Assembly (NCBI RefSeq): GCF_030142155.1 | Contig: NZ_CP126247.1 | Location: forward strand, 2,418,001 to 2,482,000 | Length of the DNA: 64,000 nt | Direction of reading: 5' to 3' | DNA from: Arthrobacter sp. zg-Y820 | GTDB lineage: Bacteria > Actinomycetota > Actinomycetes > Actinomycetales > Micrococcaceae | In this document: piece by piece, positions 1 to 7,993 of the stretch | Layout of the letters: each line of letters starts with the position of its first letter | Numbering within the stretch: the first letter of the stretch is position 1 | The notes under the pieces: model-generated | Databases searched by the model: none | Seen by the model: the letters and a program-made list of their open reading frames with translations, nothing else | Told to the model about the DNA's origin: nothing | Translations under genes and position numbers: made by a program

Positions 1-515
1 ACGACGGCGTCCGGCTGCGGGAAGGTGGGCCCGGGCTGCTCTCCGTCCTCGTGGGCACGGGCGCCGTGCTGCTCCTGCGGAATCTCAGGCACCACCACAG
101 CCGCCTCCAGCGCCTCTTCGACGACGGCCTCGGCAGCCGCTGCGGAAGTGTTGGCAACCGGCGGAGCCGTGCCGTCCATGGCGCCGAGCAGGTCGGCGGT
201 TTCCGGGAAATCCTCCAGCGCCTGGCGTCCGGCGGGCGTAATGCTCCAGCCGGCCCTGCCTTCCTTCGTGATCCACCCGGCCTTGACCAGCTTGGTGGTG
301 GCGTTGGACAGCGCGCGTTCTCCGCGGGCGGCCCCGCTGGCAAGGGTCTCGGACTCCCGGCCCTCCAGCGGCACCCGGGTCATGGCCGCGGCGAGGACTT
401 CGCCGCGGCTGATGCGCCGCTGGGCGGCGGGATCCTCCGCGGCAAGGACCTCCAGAACGGCCTTCAGCCGCAGGGCGGTGTTTTCAATGGTGTTTTCAAT
501 GGTGGTCTTGGCCAA
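1..515 (-). CDS. Winged-helix-like N-terminal part of an unidentified protein (runs off the left edge)
   Basis: The frame is open from a TTG at 515 to the window edge (171 codons). The TTG has an AGGAAG ribosome-binding site six bases upstream, and no ATG lies in frame nearby. The first ~100 residues look like a small helix-rich DNA-binding or winged-helix fold: a basic start, a segment beginning RISRGEVLAAAM, then KLVKAGWITKEGRAGWSITP, a typical helix-turn-wing pattern. After that comes a low-complexity Ala/Glu/Pro linker, so a second domain probably lies outside the window. Residues near the start read TIENTIENT because of an exact 12-base tandem duplication. The frame, codon bias and start are convincing. 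The function is not recognised, and the winged-helix assignment is by pattern only. Confidence 0.7.
   Translation of the reverse strand, partial: MAKTTIENTIENTALRLKAVLEVLAAEDPAAQRRISRGEVLAAAMTRVPLEGRESETLASGAARGERALSNATTKLVKAGWITKEGRAGWSITPAGRQALEDFPETADLLGAMDGTAPPVANTSAAAAEAVVEEALEAAVVVPEIPQEQHGARAHEDGEQPGPTFPQPDAV
477..500 (-). repeat. 12-bp exact tandem duplication inside a gene start
   Basis: GGTGTTTTCAAT occurs twice back to back (477-488, 489-500). It is in frame and doubles the residues TIEN near the N-terminus of the gene starting at 515. Confidence 0.9.
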
Positions 516-557
516 TGGTCTTCCTTCGTCCGGCGGTGTGCAGAGCCATCACCAAGC

Positions 558-1457
558 TTACTGATCGACAGCTGAGCTCACCGATCGACGCGCAGGCTGA
601 GGCAGCCGGACTGTATTTTGCCCAGTGGCGCCGCTGCGGTCCAGGGAAGCTGCCAGAGCGTCGAAATCCGCGGAGGCAAGCGGCGCGTAGGCGCCATAGG
701 CCTCAATCAGTGCCGCTTCGACTGTGTCCAGGGAAACACTGCCGGCTCCGGAAATGCTGTTTTTTCGGGAAACACTGCCGGCGTCTTCCGCGGCGCCGGC
801 CGTTTCCGGGTTCCAGTCCAGCCCCAGGGCGGAGTAACAGCTGGTCAGGACCCGGCGCAGCGGTTCGGCGTCCTGCACCACCAGCACCGACGAAAAGAGC
901 CAGGCGCCGGAAACCACCCGCTGGGCGGTGCCCACGAGTTTGAGCTTCCGGCCGGAGTCAGCGGTGCCGTGGACAGTGAACTCCCCCGGACAGTACTCGC
1001 CGGGAATTTCCCCCACCGCGGCGTTGACGCCAACCCGGCGCAGGGCCGAGGCAAACAGCTCGCCGAAGGCCGCGAACCGCGCCCGCGAACCCGCCACGGC
1101 ATCGGTTCCGGGTTCCACATGGTCCACGACCAGGCACCCCTGATGGTAGGCCGCAGCCCGTCCGCCGGCCTTGCGGACCAGCGGCGCAAAGCCCTGCTGC
1201 CGGCAGGCCTCCGCGGCGGCGTCGAACCCGGGAAGCCGGGCATCGCGCTGGCCCAGGGCCACCGTGGGCTGCGGGCGGTACAGCCGCAGCGTGGGTCCCA
1301 GCGTTCCCGTGCGGGCGGCAGCCAGCATGGCCAGCGCAAAGTCCAGGTCTTCTGCGGCACCCAGGGTGCGGGTTTGGCGCACGACGGCGAGGGGAACCTG
1401 GCCGTCGCTGCCGGCGGATGGTCCGCCGGCTGATGCGCGGGGGGCTTCCTGCGGCAT
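558..1457 (-). CDS. Lipoate-protein ligase A family protein (BPL/LplA/LipB fold)
   Basis: A 299-residue protein of the biotin/lipoate protein ligase fold. Members attach lipoyl or octanoyl groups to the E2 and GcvH subunits of 2-oxoacid dehydrogenase and glycine cleavage complexes, or transfer octanoate between them. The LplA signature blocks are present: RLYRPQPTVALGQRDA early, then VRKAGGRAAAYHQGCL (the family's RxxGGGxVxHxxG block), then KLVGTAQRVVSGAWLFSS (the conserved lysine and small-residue block). The start chosen is the ATG at 1457, eight bases after the stop of the thioesterase gene. A longer frame upstream is arginine-rich and unrelated to the family. Whether it is a true ligase, an octanoyltransferase or a divergent paralogue cannot be decided here, because the GGG motif is altered to GGR. 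Confidence 0.8.
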   Translation of the reverse strand: MPQEAPRASAGGPSAGSDGQVPLAVVRQTRTLGAAEDLDFALAMLAAARTGTLGPTLRLYRPQPTVALGQRDARLPGFDAAAEACRQQGFAPLVRKAGGRAAAYHQGCLVVDHVEPGTDAVAGSRARFAAFGELFASALRRVGVNAAVGEIPGEYCPGEFTVHGTADSGRKLKLVGTAQRVVSGAWLFSSVLVVQDAEPLRRVLTSCYSALGLDWNPETAGAAEDAGSVSRKNSISGAGSVSLDTVEAALIEAYGAYAPLASADFDALAASLDRSGATGQNTVRLPQPARRSVSSAVDQ

Positions 1458-1465
1458 CGCGTGCC

Positions 1466-2254
1466 CTAGGCCTGCGGGCCGAGCCGGCGGACCGTCAGGA
1501 TCTGCTCGCTGCGGCCGAAGGGGCCTTCGACGTCGTGCAGCACTGAGGAGGTCAGGCCGATTCCGTCGGTGCCGAACGTGACCCGGGTGTCCAGTCCAAG
1601 CCATTCGCCCCGGGGCTCGCGGTGGAGGTGGATCTGCAGGTCGACGTTGGGGAACATGTAGCTGTCACCGCCGGGAGGTACCCGTGCCGCAACGCCGTTG
1701 GCGACGTCCACGAGACCCACCAGCCGGACGAGGTCGTTGGCCGGAGCGCCTTCCACCATGTCGTACGGGGTCCGCACCCAGACCTGCCCGCGGCCCGGGC
1801 GAAGCCCCTCGACCGCGCGGAAGTCCAGCGAGCCGATGAAATCCCCCGGCCACTGCGTCATTCCCCGGGGCTCCGCCAAGCCGTCCGGGCCGGGCATCCG
1901 GGTGTCCTCCAGGGCCGCCACTTCCGCCGTGGCCCCCCGGGCCAGCCGCCAGGCCGTGGCCCGCACCGCGGTCCGCCCGCCGGCGATCAGCTCGGCCTCG
2001 AGGAGTTCGATGGTGCGGCCCGGGCGCAGGATCTTGGTTCGCACATCGAAAACTCCGCGGGGGATGACACCGAAAATGTCATAGCTGATTCTGGCCAGGC
2101 GCATGTCCTGGCGGGGGCTGCAGTTCTGCAGCGCATGGGCGAGGACACCCGAGACCGGAGCCATGTGCTGCTCATGCTCGTTCCACGCACCCTGGGTGTG
2201 GATGCTGGATTCAAAACTCTCCTCGCCCAGGGCGCGGTAATACGACTCGGCCAC
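1466..2254 (-). CDS. Thioesterase-superfamily protein (double hot-dog, acyl-CoA thioesterase-like)
   Basis: A 262-residue protein with two hot-dog halves, as in the TesB-like/4HBT_3 group. The N-terminal half has HMAPVSGVLAHALQNCSP and a strand with RISYDIFGVIPRG. The C-terminal half contains VDLQIHLHREPRGEWLGLDT, followed by a G-rich segment ending LHDVEGPFGRSEQILTVR, the usual ending of this family. Members hydrolyse acyl-CoA thioesters in the cytoplasm; the substrate is unknown here. The GTG at 2254 is preceded by a strong AAGGAGG at good spacing, which fixes the start. The lipoate-ligase-like gene follows after eight bases, so the two are probably co-transcribed. Confidence 0.85.
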   Translation of the reverse strand: MAESYYRALGEESFESSIHTQGAWNEHEQHMAPVSGVLAHALQNCSPRQDMRLARISYDIFGVIPRGVFDVRTKILRPGRTIELLEAELIAGGRTAVRATAWRLARGATAEVAALEDTRMPGPDGLAEPRGMTQWPGDFIGSLDFRAVEGLRPGRGQVWVRTPYDMVEGAPANDLVRLVGLVDVANGVAARVPPGGDSYMFPNVDLQIHLHREPRGEWLGLDTRVTFGTDGIGLTSSVLHDVEGPFGRSEQILTVRRLGPQA

Positions 2255-2364
2255 AGAGGTGCCCTCCTTGGAGTTTCCAGGTTTTGGATCTCAGGCTACA
2301 GCAGGCCTCTCCGGAACCGTCCGCGGGGCTGCCGGCTGGTTGCCGCCGGACTGCCGAATCGGTC

Positions 2365-2865
2365 CTAGGCGCGGGGCGGGACAAGATTGGCGAACGGCAA
2401 TCTGCCGTGCACCCGGCCGAATTCCGCGTGGAACTCGGCGTGGGCAGCATTGACCGTTTCCGCCGGCAACTCCCGCCAGGCCACGAGGAGGTCCTCGGCG
2501 TCCGCCAGCTGCCAGATCAACCGGCCGTCCCAGTGTCCCGGCGGCTTTCCGTTGCCAAAGTCCACAAATTCGGAGATCTGGCGGCGGAGCCCGCGGTTGC
2601 CCTTGCTGCCGGGGCTGGCCTTGCCGATGAACAGGACGTCCGCGTCGGCGACCCACTCGGCTTCCAGCGCAGCCCGCGGCAGGGACGGTTTCTTCTTCTT
2701 GAACGTTCCGGCCGTGCTTTGCGCGAGGAACCGCGGCTCGAAGCCCTCGGGCCGCAACACGGCGAAGATTCCCTGGCGCTGCGGAATTCGGTTGATGTCG
2801 AGGTCCGAGATGGGCCGGAATCCGGTGAACCCGTCGTTTATGAGTGATTTCTTGTTCAACGGCAT
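2365..2865 (-). CDS. Conserved hypothetical protein, possibly a divergent GIY-YIG-like fold
   Basis: The 166-residue product starts MPLNKKSLINDGF at 2865, with AAGGA six bases upstream. A further in-frame extension upstream is not needed. Visible elements are GIFAVLR, then after a basic lysine run VLFIGKA, then LRRQISEFVDFG, then HWDGRLIWQLADAEDLLVAW, ending with a conserved-looking FANL. The order GIF ... FIGKA ... RRQI resembles the GIY-YIG nuclease core, but the catalytic arginine and glutamate cannot be assigned with confidence. The intergenic region to the divergent aldo/keto reductase is about 270 bases and probably carries both promoters. Function unknown. Confidence 0.7.
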   Translation of the reverse strand: MPLNKKSLINDGFTGFRPISDLDINRIPQRQGIFAVLRPEGFEPRFLAQSTAGTFKKKKPSLPRAALEAEWVADADVLFIGKASPGSKGNRGLRRQISEFVDFGNGKPPGHWDGRLIWQLADAEDLLVAWRELPAETVNAAHAEFHAEFGRVHGRLPFANLVPPRA

Positions 2866-3137
2866 GGATTCCTTGGATCTTGGCGGCGGGATGGTTGCTG
2901 GGCTGTCTCCCGTGGGTGCATTTCGCACCTTCGATGCTACCCGGCCGAGCGTTGCGGCCTTCCATCTGCTGCCGGCTCTGCTGCCCGGCTGGAAGCCCGT
3001 CCCCGGGGATTGCCCATCTAGCCGCAGGCTCCGAAACCGCGCAGAATGGGTCCTGCGATCTGCGCTTTCGTGCGCCTCCGGCCGGTGAACCGGCGTGGAG
3101 GGCTGGCCGCCGTCTCCTACTCCGAGCGAGGACTTCC

Positions 3138-4109
3138 ATGCAGTACACCCACTTGGGCCGTTCCGGCCTCAGCGTCTCCCGCCTGTGCCTGGGCACCATG
3201 AATTTCGGACCCAAAACCGACGAGGCCGACGCGCACGCGATCATGGACTCCGCGCGCGCGTCGGGCATCAATTTTTTTGACACCGCCAATGTGTACGGCT
3301 GGGGGGAGAACAAGGGCTGGACCGAGGAGATTGTCGGCCGGTGGTTCGCCAGGGGCGGCGGACGGCGGGAGGACACCGTGCTGGCCACCAAGCTGTACGG
3401 CTCGATGAGCGAGCGCCCCAACGACACCTTCCTGTCCGCCCTGAACATCCGCCGGGCGCTGGATGCGAGCCTTCAGCGGCTGCAAACTGACTACATCGAT
3501 CTCTACCAGTTCCACCACATCGACCGGAACACACCGTGGGACGAGATCTGGCAGGCCATGGAAGTGGCGGTGCAGCAGGGCAAAATCATCTACAACGGCA
3601 GCTCGAACTTTGCCGGCTGGCACATTGCCCGCGCCCAGGAGGCGGCGCAGCGCCGCAACTTCAACGGCCTGGTCAGTGAGCAGTCCATTTATAACCTGAT
3701 CAGCCGCACCGTCGAGCTGGAGGTTATTCCCGCCGCGCAACAGTACGGGCTGGGACTGCTGCCCTGGTCGCCGCTGGAGGGCGGTCTGCTGGGAGGTGTG
3801 CTGAAGAAGGCGGAGCAGGGCGGACGGCGCACCGAGGGCCGCGCCAAGCAGGCCCTGGAGACTCACCGGGACGCATTGCAGCAGTATGAGGACTTCGCCG
3901 ATGAGCTGGGCCTGGCCCCGGGCATCCTCGCCCTGGCCTGGCTGCTGCACCAGCCGGCGGTCACCGCACCAATCGTGGGTCCGCGGATCCAGGCGCAGCT
4001 CGACGACGCCCTGACGGCGCTGGACACAGAGCTGGAATCCGGGATCCTCACCCGGCTCGACACCATTTTTCCGGGCCACCGCACCGCGCCGGAGGACTAT
4101 GCCTGGTAG
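3138..4109 (+). CDS. Aldo/keto reductase
   Basis: A 323-residue (alpha/beta)8 NADPH-dependent oxidoreductase. The catalytic tetrad is visible: Asp and Tyr in NFFDTANVYGWG, Lys in VLATKLYGS and His in YQFHHID. The C-terminal nucleotide-binding segment is ITAPIVGPR-like (VTAPIVGPRIQAQLDDAL). It resembles the YghZ/potassium-channel beta subunit branch of the AKR family rather than the 2,5-diketogluconate branch. The ATG at 3138 has a GCGAGGAC box just upstream. The physiological substrate cannot be predicted. It stands alone between a divergent hypothetical gene and the convergent SRAP gene. Confidence 0.92.
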   Translation: MQYTHLGRSGLSVSRLCLGTMNFGPKTDEADAHAIMDSARASGINFFDTANVYGWGENKGWTEEIVGRWFARGGGRREDTVLATKLYGSMSERPNDTFLSALNIRRALDASLQRLQTDYIDLYQFHHIDRNTPWDEIWQAMEVAVQQGKIIYNGSSNFAGWHIARAQEAAQRRNFNGLVSEQSIYNLISRTVELEVIPAAQQYGLGLLPWSPLEGGLLGGVLKKAEQGGRRTEGRAKQALETHRDALQQYEDFADELGLAPGILALAWLLHQPAVTAPIVGPRIQAQLDDALTALDTELESGILTRLDTIFPGHRTAPEDYAW

Positions 4110-4136
4110 CCCGCCGGGAGCCCCGTGAGGCCCGGT

Positions 4137-4892
4137 TCAGTCTTCGGCCGGAAGGACCAGCTGGGGGCCGTTGTTGCGGACAGAGTTCACCTCGGAGGAC
4201 ACCACGCGAGGGGTCAGCACCGGCTCAGGCATGGCGTCCAGCAGCTGTTGGACTTCGGCCGTCTCCGTCAGGCGCGGGTCCAGCCAGTCGGTGTACAAGT
4301 CCGGCGGAACGATCAGCGGCGTACGGTCATGGATGTGTCCCAGTGCATCGCTGGCCTCGGTGGTGATGATGGTGAAGCTGACCAGCCATTTGTGTTCATG
4401 GTCCTCGGGCAGCGACGGATCGGGCCAGAACTCGTACAGTCCGGCAAACGCCAGCGGATCCTGCGCCGGCGAATACAGGTACGTGGGAATTTTGGCGGAG
4501 CCGGATTTTTCCCATTCGTAGTAGCCGTCCGCCGGAACCAGTGCCCGGCGCTTCACCGCAGCCTTCCGGAATGCCGGCTTCTCCAGCACGGTCTCCCGGC
4601 GGGCGTTGATCATTCGTGCACCGATTTTGGCATCCTTGGCCCATACCGGCACCAAACCCCACTTTGCCGTGGCCAGCCGGCGGACCGTGTCCCCGCCGCC
4701 GTCTTCATGCCCGCCGCCGCGGCCTGCGTCGTCGTCGGCGGGGCGGTGACGGGCGCGCTCGGTGACAATGCGCACGTTGTCGGTGGGGGCCACGTTCCAG
4801 GACGGCGCGAGGTCCTCCCCCACCGCCTGGTCAGCATTGAAGGCTGCCACCAGGTCCGATGTTGCCTTGGCCATTACGTAACGTCCACACAT
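4137..4892 (-). CDS. yedK: SRAP/YedK family protein (SOS-response-associated, HMCES-like)
   Basis: The 251-residue product begins MCGRYVM. In the SRAP family, Cys2 becomes the N-terminal residue after Met removal and crosslinks to abasic sites in single-stranded DNA, shielding them from error-prone processing. Other family residues are present: Asn in SWNVAPTDNV, and the block ARMINARRETV followed by RALVPADGYYEWEKSGS, with the catalytic Glu in YYEW and the His in the later LGHIHDRTPLIV. The start is fixed by the required Cys2; longer frames are spurious. GGGAGG directly abuts the ATG, an unusually short spacing. A LexA-like box lies about 50 bp upstream, between this gene and a divergent small gene, consistent with SOS control. 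Confidence 0.95.
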   Translation of the reverse strand: MCGRYVMAKATSDLVAAFNADQAVGEDLAPSWNVAPTDNVRIVTERARHRPADDDAGRGGGHEDGGGDTVRRLATAKWGLVPVWAKDAKIGARMINARRETVLEKPAFRKAAVKRRALVPADGYYEWEKSGSAKIPTYLYSPAQDPLAFAGLYEFWPDPSLPEDHEHKWLVSFTIITTEASDALGHIHDRTPLIVPPDLYTDWLDPRLTETAEVQQLLDAMPEPVLTPRVVSSEVNSVRNNGPQLVLPAED

Positions 4893-4940
4893 CCTCCCAT
4901 TGTGCCTGCCGGAACGGATTACGCCAGGACATCCGTTGAT

Positions 4941-4956
4941 TCGAATATATGTTCTA
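4941..4956. promoter_or_regulatory. LexA (SOS) box-like operator
   Basis: TCGAATATATGTTCTA matches 14 of 16 positions of the Gram-positive/actinobacterial LexA palindrome TCGAACATATGTTCGA. One half-site, GTTC, is perfect; the other is GAAT instead of GAAC. It sits between yedK (start 4892, minus) and the small gene starting at 4966 (plus), and overlaps a TACTTT -10-like hexamer (4955-4960) of the latter. Confidence 0.7.
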
Positions 4957-4965
4957 CTTTTAAGC

Positions 4966-5340
4966 ATGGACCAGGACGCGGCGACACGGCTCGCTGCCCG
5001 CTATGCCCGGCGTTCGGAGCCGCTTGAACTTACCCCGGAAGAGCTGGACTTTGAGCACCACCCCGCCACCACTTCGGTGCCGGGGATTCCCGTCTGGGCC
5101 TGGATCCGGTTTCCCAGCGCCGCTGAGCGGGTAAAGGGCGAAGCCTGCACCTGGAACGCCAAAGCCGTGCAGGTACTGTGGACCGACGCCGGGATCCGGC
5201 GGGCCACCTGGGTCTGGGCATCGGCCGTGAGCAGGCGCTCCAACGGGGCCCGGAAAACCGGACTCGGCGAGCGGACAGGCGATCCTTCCGCCCAGCCTGC
5301 TGCCGGAGCGGACGCCGGGCCCGGCCGGCAGGCTCCGTAA
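4966..5340 (+). CDS. Small conserved-looking hypothetical protein next to a LexA-like box
   Basis: The product is 124 residues, cytoplasmic by appearance, with a tryptophan-rich core (VWAWIRF, TWNAKAVQVLW, ATWVWASAVSRR) and a disordered Arg/Gly/Ala tail. No known motif was recognised. No Shine-Dalgarno sequence precedes the ATG. A TACTTT hexamer ends five bases upstream, as in leaderless actinobacterial transcripts, and the LexA-like box overlaps it. The gene is divergent from yedK and probably shares its operator, so a role in the DNA-damage response is a reasonable guess, but it rests on position only. Confidence 0.65.
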   Translation: MDQDAATRLAARYARRSEPLELTPEELDFEHHPATTSVPGIPVWAWIRFPSAAERVKGEACTWNAKAVQVLWTDAGIRRATWVWASAVSRRSNGARKTGLGERTGDPSAQPAAGADAGPGRQAP

Positions 5341-5472
5341 CGCGTCACGAACTGAAGCTGCGCCGTCCCCGGGACAGAATCGGAATTGTGCTGCAGACTG
5401 GGCCTGCGGAGAAAACCTCCAAGCCGCGCCGGCGCCGCTGCTGCGGCTCTTACGTATAGTCAGGGAGCGCAC

Positions 5473-6456
5473 GTGGATATTCTTCTCATCGGCGGAACCG
5501 GAGTTATCAGTGCGGCCGTCGCCGAGCAGGCGTGCGAGCTGGGACACCGGGTCACGCTGCTGAACCGCGGGACCTCCGCCACCCGTCCTGTGCCCGCCGG
5601 CGTGGAAGTCCTGCACGCCGACATCCGTGATGCGCGGGCCTCGTCAAAGGTCCTGCGGGGCCGCGAGTTCGACGCCGTCGCCGACTTCATCTCGTTTGTT
5701 CCCGAACAGCTGGCCGCCGGAATGAAGCTGTTCCGCGGCCGCACCGGCCAGTACGTGTTCATCAGTTCGGCCTCGGCCTATCAAAAGCCGCCTGCCCGGC
5801 TGCCGATTCTGGAATCCACTCCCCTGCGCAACCCGTTCTGGCAGTACTCCCGTGACAAAATTGCCTGCGAAGACCTCCTGGTCTCCGCCTACCGGGACGA
5901 GGGTTTTCCGGGAACCGTGGTCCGGCCGTCCCACACCTATGACCGCACCATGATTCCCGTGATGGGCGGCTGGACGGACCTGCACCGGATGCGGGCCGGG
6001 CTTCCGGTGCTGGTGCACGGGGACGGCACCTCGCTGTGGACGCTGACGCACAGCCGCGATTTCGCGAGGGCCTTCACCGGGCTGCTCGGCCGCGCCGCAG
6101 CGGTGGGTGAGAGTTACACCATTACCTCGGATGAGTTCCTGCCCTGGAACGAGGTGTACCGCGTATTGGCAGCAGCCGCGGGCGTGCCCGAACCGCAGCT
6201 GGTCCACGTCGCCTCCGAGACCATTGCCGCCCACGACCCGGGCCGCGGACCTGGCCTGCTGGGCGACAAGTCCCACTCCGTCATTTTCGACAACTCAAAG
6301 ATCAAGTCGCTGGTGCCCGGCTACTCCGCCCGCATCCCTTTCGCGCAGGGTGCGGCCGAAATCCTCAGCTGGTACGACGCCCATCCCGGGGAGCAGCGGA
6401 TCGACCAGAGCTTCATGGCGCTCTCGGACAGGCTAGCCGCTGCAGCCGCCGGCTAA
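5473..6456 (+). CDS. NAD-dependent epimerase/dehydratase family protein (extended-SDR-like)
   Basis: The 327-residue product starts at a GTG at 5473 with AGGGAG upstream. A Rossmann nucleotide-binding motif (LLIGGTGVISAAV) is at residues 4-16, and VTLLNRG follows, giving the acidic/basic switch after beta-2. The central region has VFISSASAY, then QYSRDKIACED, the expected Ser and YxxxK catalytic elements in the pattern of the RNA-binding-protein-like SDR branch (CSP41-like). HTYDRT, GDGTSLWTLTHSRDFA and a C-terminal WYDAHP follow, common in that branch. The substrate is unknown. The last 15 codons plus the stop were duplicated downstream by a 57-bp tandem duplication (see repeat), which leaves the coding frame intact. 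Confidence 0.88.
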   Translation: MDILLIGGTGVISAAVAEQACELGHRVTLLNRGTSATRPVPAGVEVLHADIRDARASSKVLRGREFDAVADFISFVPEQLAAGMKLFRGRTGQYVFISSASAYQKPPARLPILESTPLRNPFWQYSRDKIACEDLLVSAYRDEGFPGTVVRPSHTYDRTMIPVMGGWTDLHRMRAGLPVLVHGDGTSLWTLTHSRDFARAFTGLLGRAAAVGESYTITSDEFLPWNEVYRVLAAAAGVPEPQLVHVASETIAAHDPGRGPGLLGDKSHSVIFDNSKIKSLVPGYSARIPFAQGAAEILSWYDAHPGEQRIDQSFMALSDRLAAAAAG

Positions 6457-6531
6457 GCCGCCCAGCGTTTCATGGCGCTCTCGGACAGGCTAGCCGCTGC
6501 AGCCGCCGGCTAAGCCGCCCAGCGTTTCATG
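6412..6531. repeat. 57-bp exact tandem duplication spanning the ends of two convergent genes
   Basis: 6412-6468 is repeated exactly at 6469-6525, followed by the first six bases again (TTCATG, 6526-6531). The unit contains the stop of the epimerase gene (TAA ending 6456 in copy 1) and, on the other strand, the stop of the CAP-SLH gene (TAG at 6510-6512 in copy 2). The six-base direct repeat TTCATG flanks the unit, the signature of slippage between short homologies. Confidence 0.95.
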
Positions 6532-7844
6532 AAGGCCGCCATCGCATCCCTGGCCACCTTTCCGCCGGGCCGGTACTCCGTTTTGCCGTTCCCCATGCCC
6601 CAGCCGGTGGAGACTCCGCTGGCGGCCAGCCAGGAGATCTGCCTATAGAACTGGTTCGACGTGGCGACGTCGGCAAAGGGTGACTTCTTCGGCGCTGTGT
6701 ACTTCGGTGAACCGGCCAGCCGGTAGAGGAAGGCAGCCATTGCGTCACGGCTCACCGGGTCGTGGGGGCGGAACACCGCACCGTTCTTCTGCTTCCAGCC
6801 CGTGGATATCTTCGTGGCAGCAAGCCAGGAGATTTCCTTGTAGTACGGGTTGGAGGTGGAAACGTCGACAAAGGGCGACTTTTTCGGCGGAGTGTACGCC
6901 GGCGACCCCTTCAGCCGGTACATAAAGGCGGCCATTGCCTCCCGGCTGATGGACTGGAGCGGCCGATAGGTCCTGGTGCCGTTTCCCTCTGCCCAGCCGG
7001 TGGAAATTCCCTTGTTATACATCCAGTTCATGTCGGCAAGGAACTGCTGTCCGCCCACCAAGTCTGCGAACGGGGAAACCACTGCCGGTTTGGCGGTTTT
7101 CGGGTAGCCGGCCAGATTGGACACCACCAGGTGCCAGCCCTTGTACGGCCCGCTTGTCGGCACCACGTAGCCGATACCAGCGTGCGTTTCCCGGGAATCC
7201 AGCATGGCCGCACGGTGCGCCGGAGAATTCATCCACCAGTCCACCACCTGTCCAGCGGAAAAATTGAAGGCGATGATCTCACCGTACCAATTGGCGCCCT
7301 TGGGAATCAGCGAACTGCCGGCGTCCGCCCGGTGAATTCCGGCCCAGTCGAAGTTCGGATCGGCCGTGGCCACCCTCAGGTGATTCGCCCACCCCTGGGA
7401 CACATCGGCAATTCCCTGGTTCCAGGTCAGGGCAGGCACTCCGGAAGCCCTGCGCTTGGCGTTCATCAGATCAAACACCTGGCCGGCAAACTTGTCGCTC
7501 CGCACCGAGTCGGCGGTCGCATCAGGAGCCGACGCATCAGGTGCCGTCGCCGCTCCGGGTTCCATGCCCTCCGGCAGCACAGCGGAGCCGGTGCCCAGGG
7601 CAGCATCCTCCGCGGCCGCTTTCACTGCCGCTTCGGCAGCCTCCGGTGAAAGCGCTGCGGGGTCGGGCCGAGGGGTGTCAGGCATAACCGGCGGAGTCTC
7701 GGGAATGTCCTCAACCGTGGAAACAGCCGGTATCCCCGCGCGCGGATCAGCTGCCGCAGCTGCTCCCGGAATGGAGAGGGAAGCAAGGACAAGGGCGCAG
7801 GTGGCACGGACGGCAACAGTCCGGAATGCAGTGTTTTTCTTCAT
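6510..7844 (-). CDS. Secreted CAP (SCP/PR-1-like) domain protein with three SLH repeats
   Basis: The 444-residue exported protein begins with a signal peptide (basic MKKNTAFRTVAVRAT, then a hydrophobic core, cleavage near AAAAA). A Pro/Ala-rich spacer follows to about residue 115. A CAP/SCP-like domain occupies about 115-250 (FDLMNAKRRASGVPALTWN, then a HRADAGSS segment, then WWMNSPAHRAAMLD, HAGIGY and WHLVVSNLAG). Three S-layer-homology repeats occupy about 262-444, each with a PFADV-like start, a WLAA...ISTGW middle and a REAMAAFMYRL-like helix. SLH repeats anchor proteins to secondary cell-wall polymers; CAP domains of this kind are extracellular and of unclear activity. The SLH block is nearly the same as in the neighbouring lysozyme. 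Confidence 0.93.
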   Translation of the reverse strand: MKKNTAFRTVAVRATCALVLASLSIPGAAAAADPRAGIPAVSTVEDIPETPPVMPDTPRPDPAALSPEAAEAAVKAAAEDAALGTGSAVLPEGMEPGAATAPDASAPDATADSVRSDKFAGQVFDLMNAKRRASGVPALTWNQGIADVSQGWANHLRVATADPNFDWAGIHRADAGSSLIPKGANWYGEIIAFNFSAGQVVDWWMNSPAHRAAMLDSRETHAGIGYVVPTSGPYKGWHLVVSNLAGYPKTAKPAVVSPFADLVGGQQFLADMNWMYNKGISTGWAEGNGTRTYRPLQSISREAMAAFMYRLKGSPAYTPPKKSPFVDVSTSNPYYKEISWLAATKISTGWKQKNGAVFRPHDPVSRDAMAAFLYRLAGSPKYTAPKKSPFADVATSNQFYRQISWLAASGVSTGWGMGNGKTEYRPGGKVARDAMAAFMKRWAA

Positions 7845-7993
7845 GATTGCAAGTAGCTTAACCGTATTGGAGCGGATACCCGCTTAATAACCTGCACCGG
7901 GGGCCTAAAAGTCTTTCCGTGCCGCATTTTGTAACCTTTCGACGATTTACGGCTGAGGATTCTGGTCCGGCCTGACCCGCTCCGCACCGCCTG

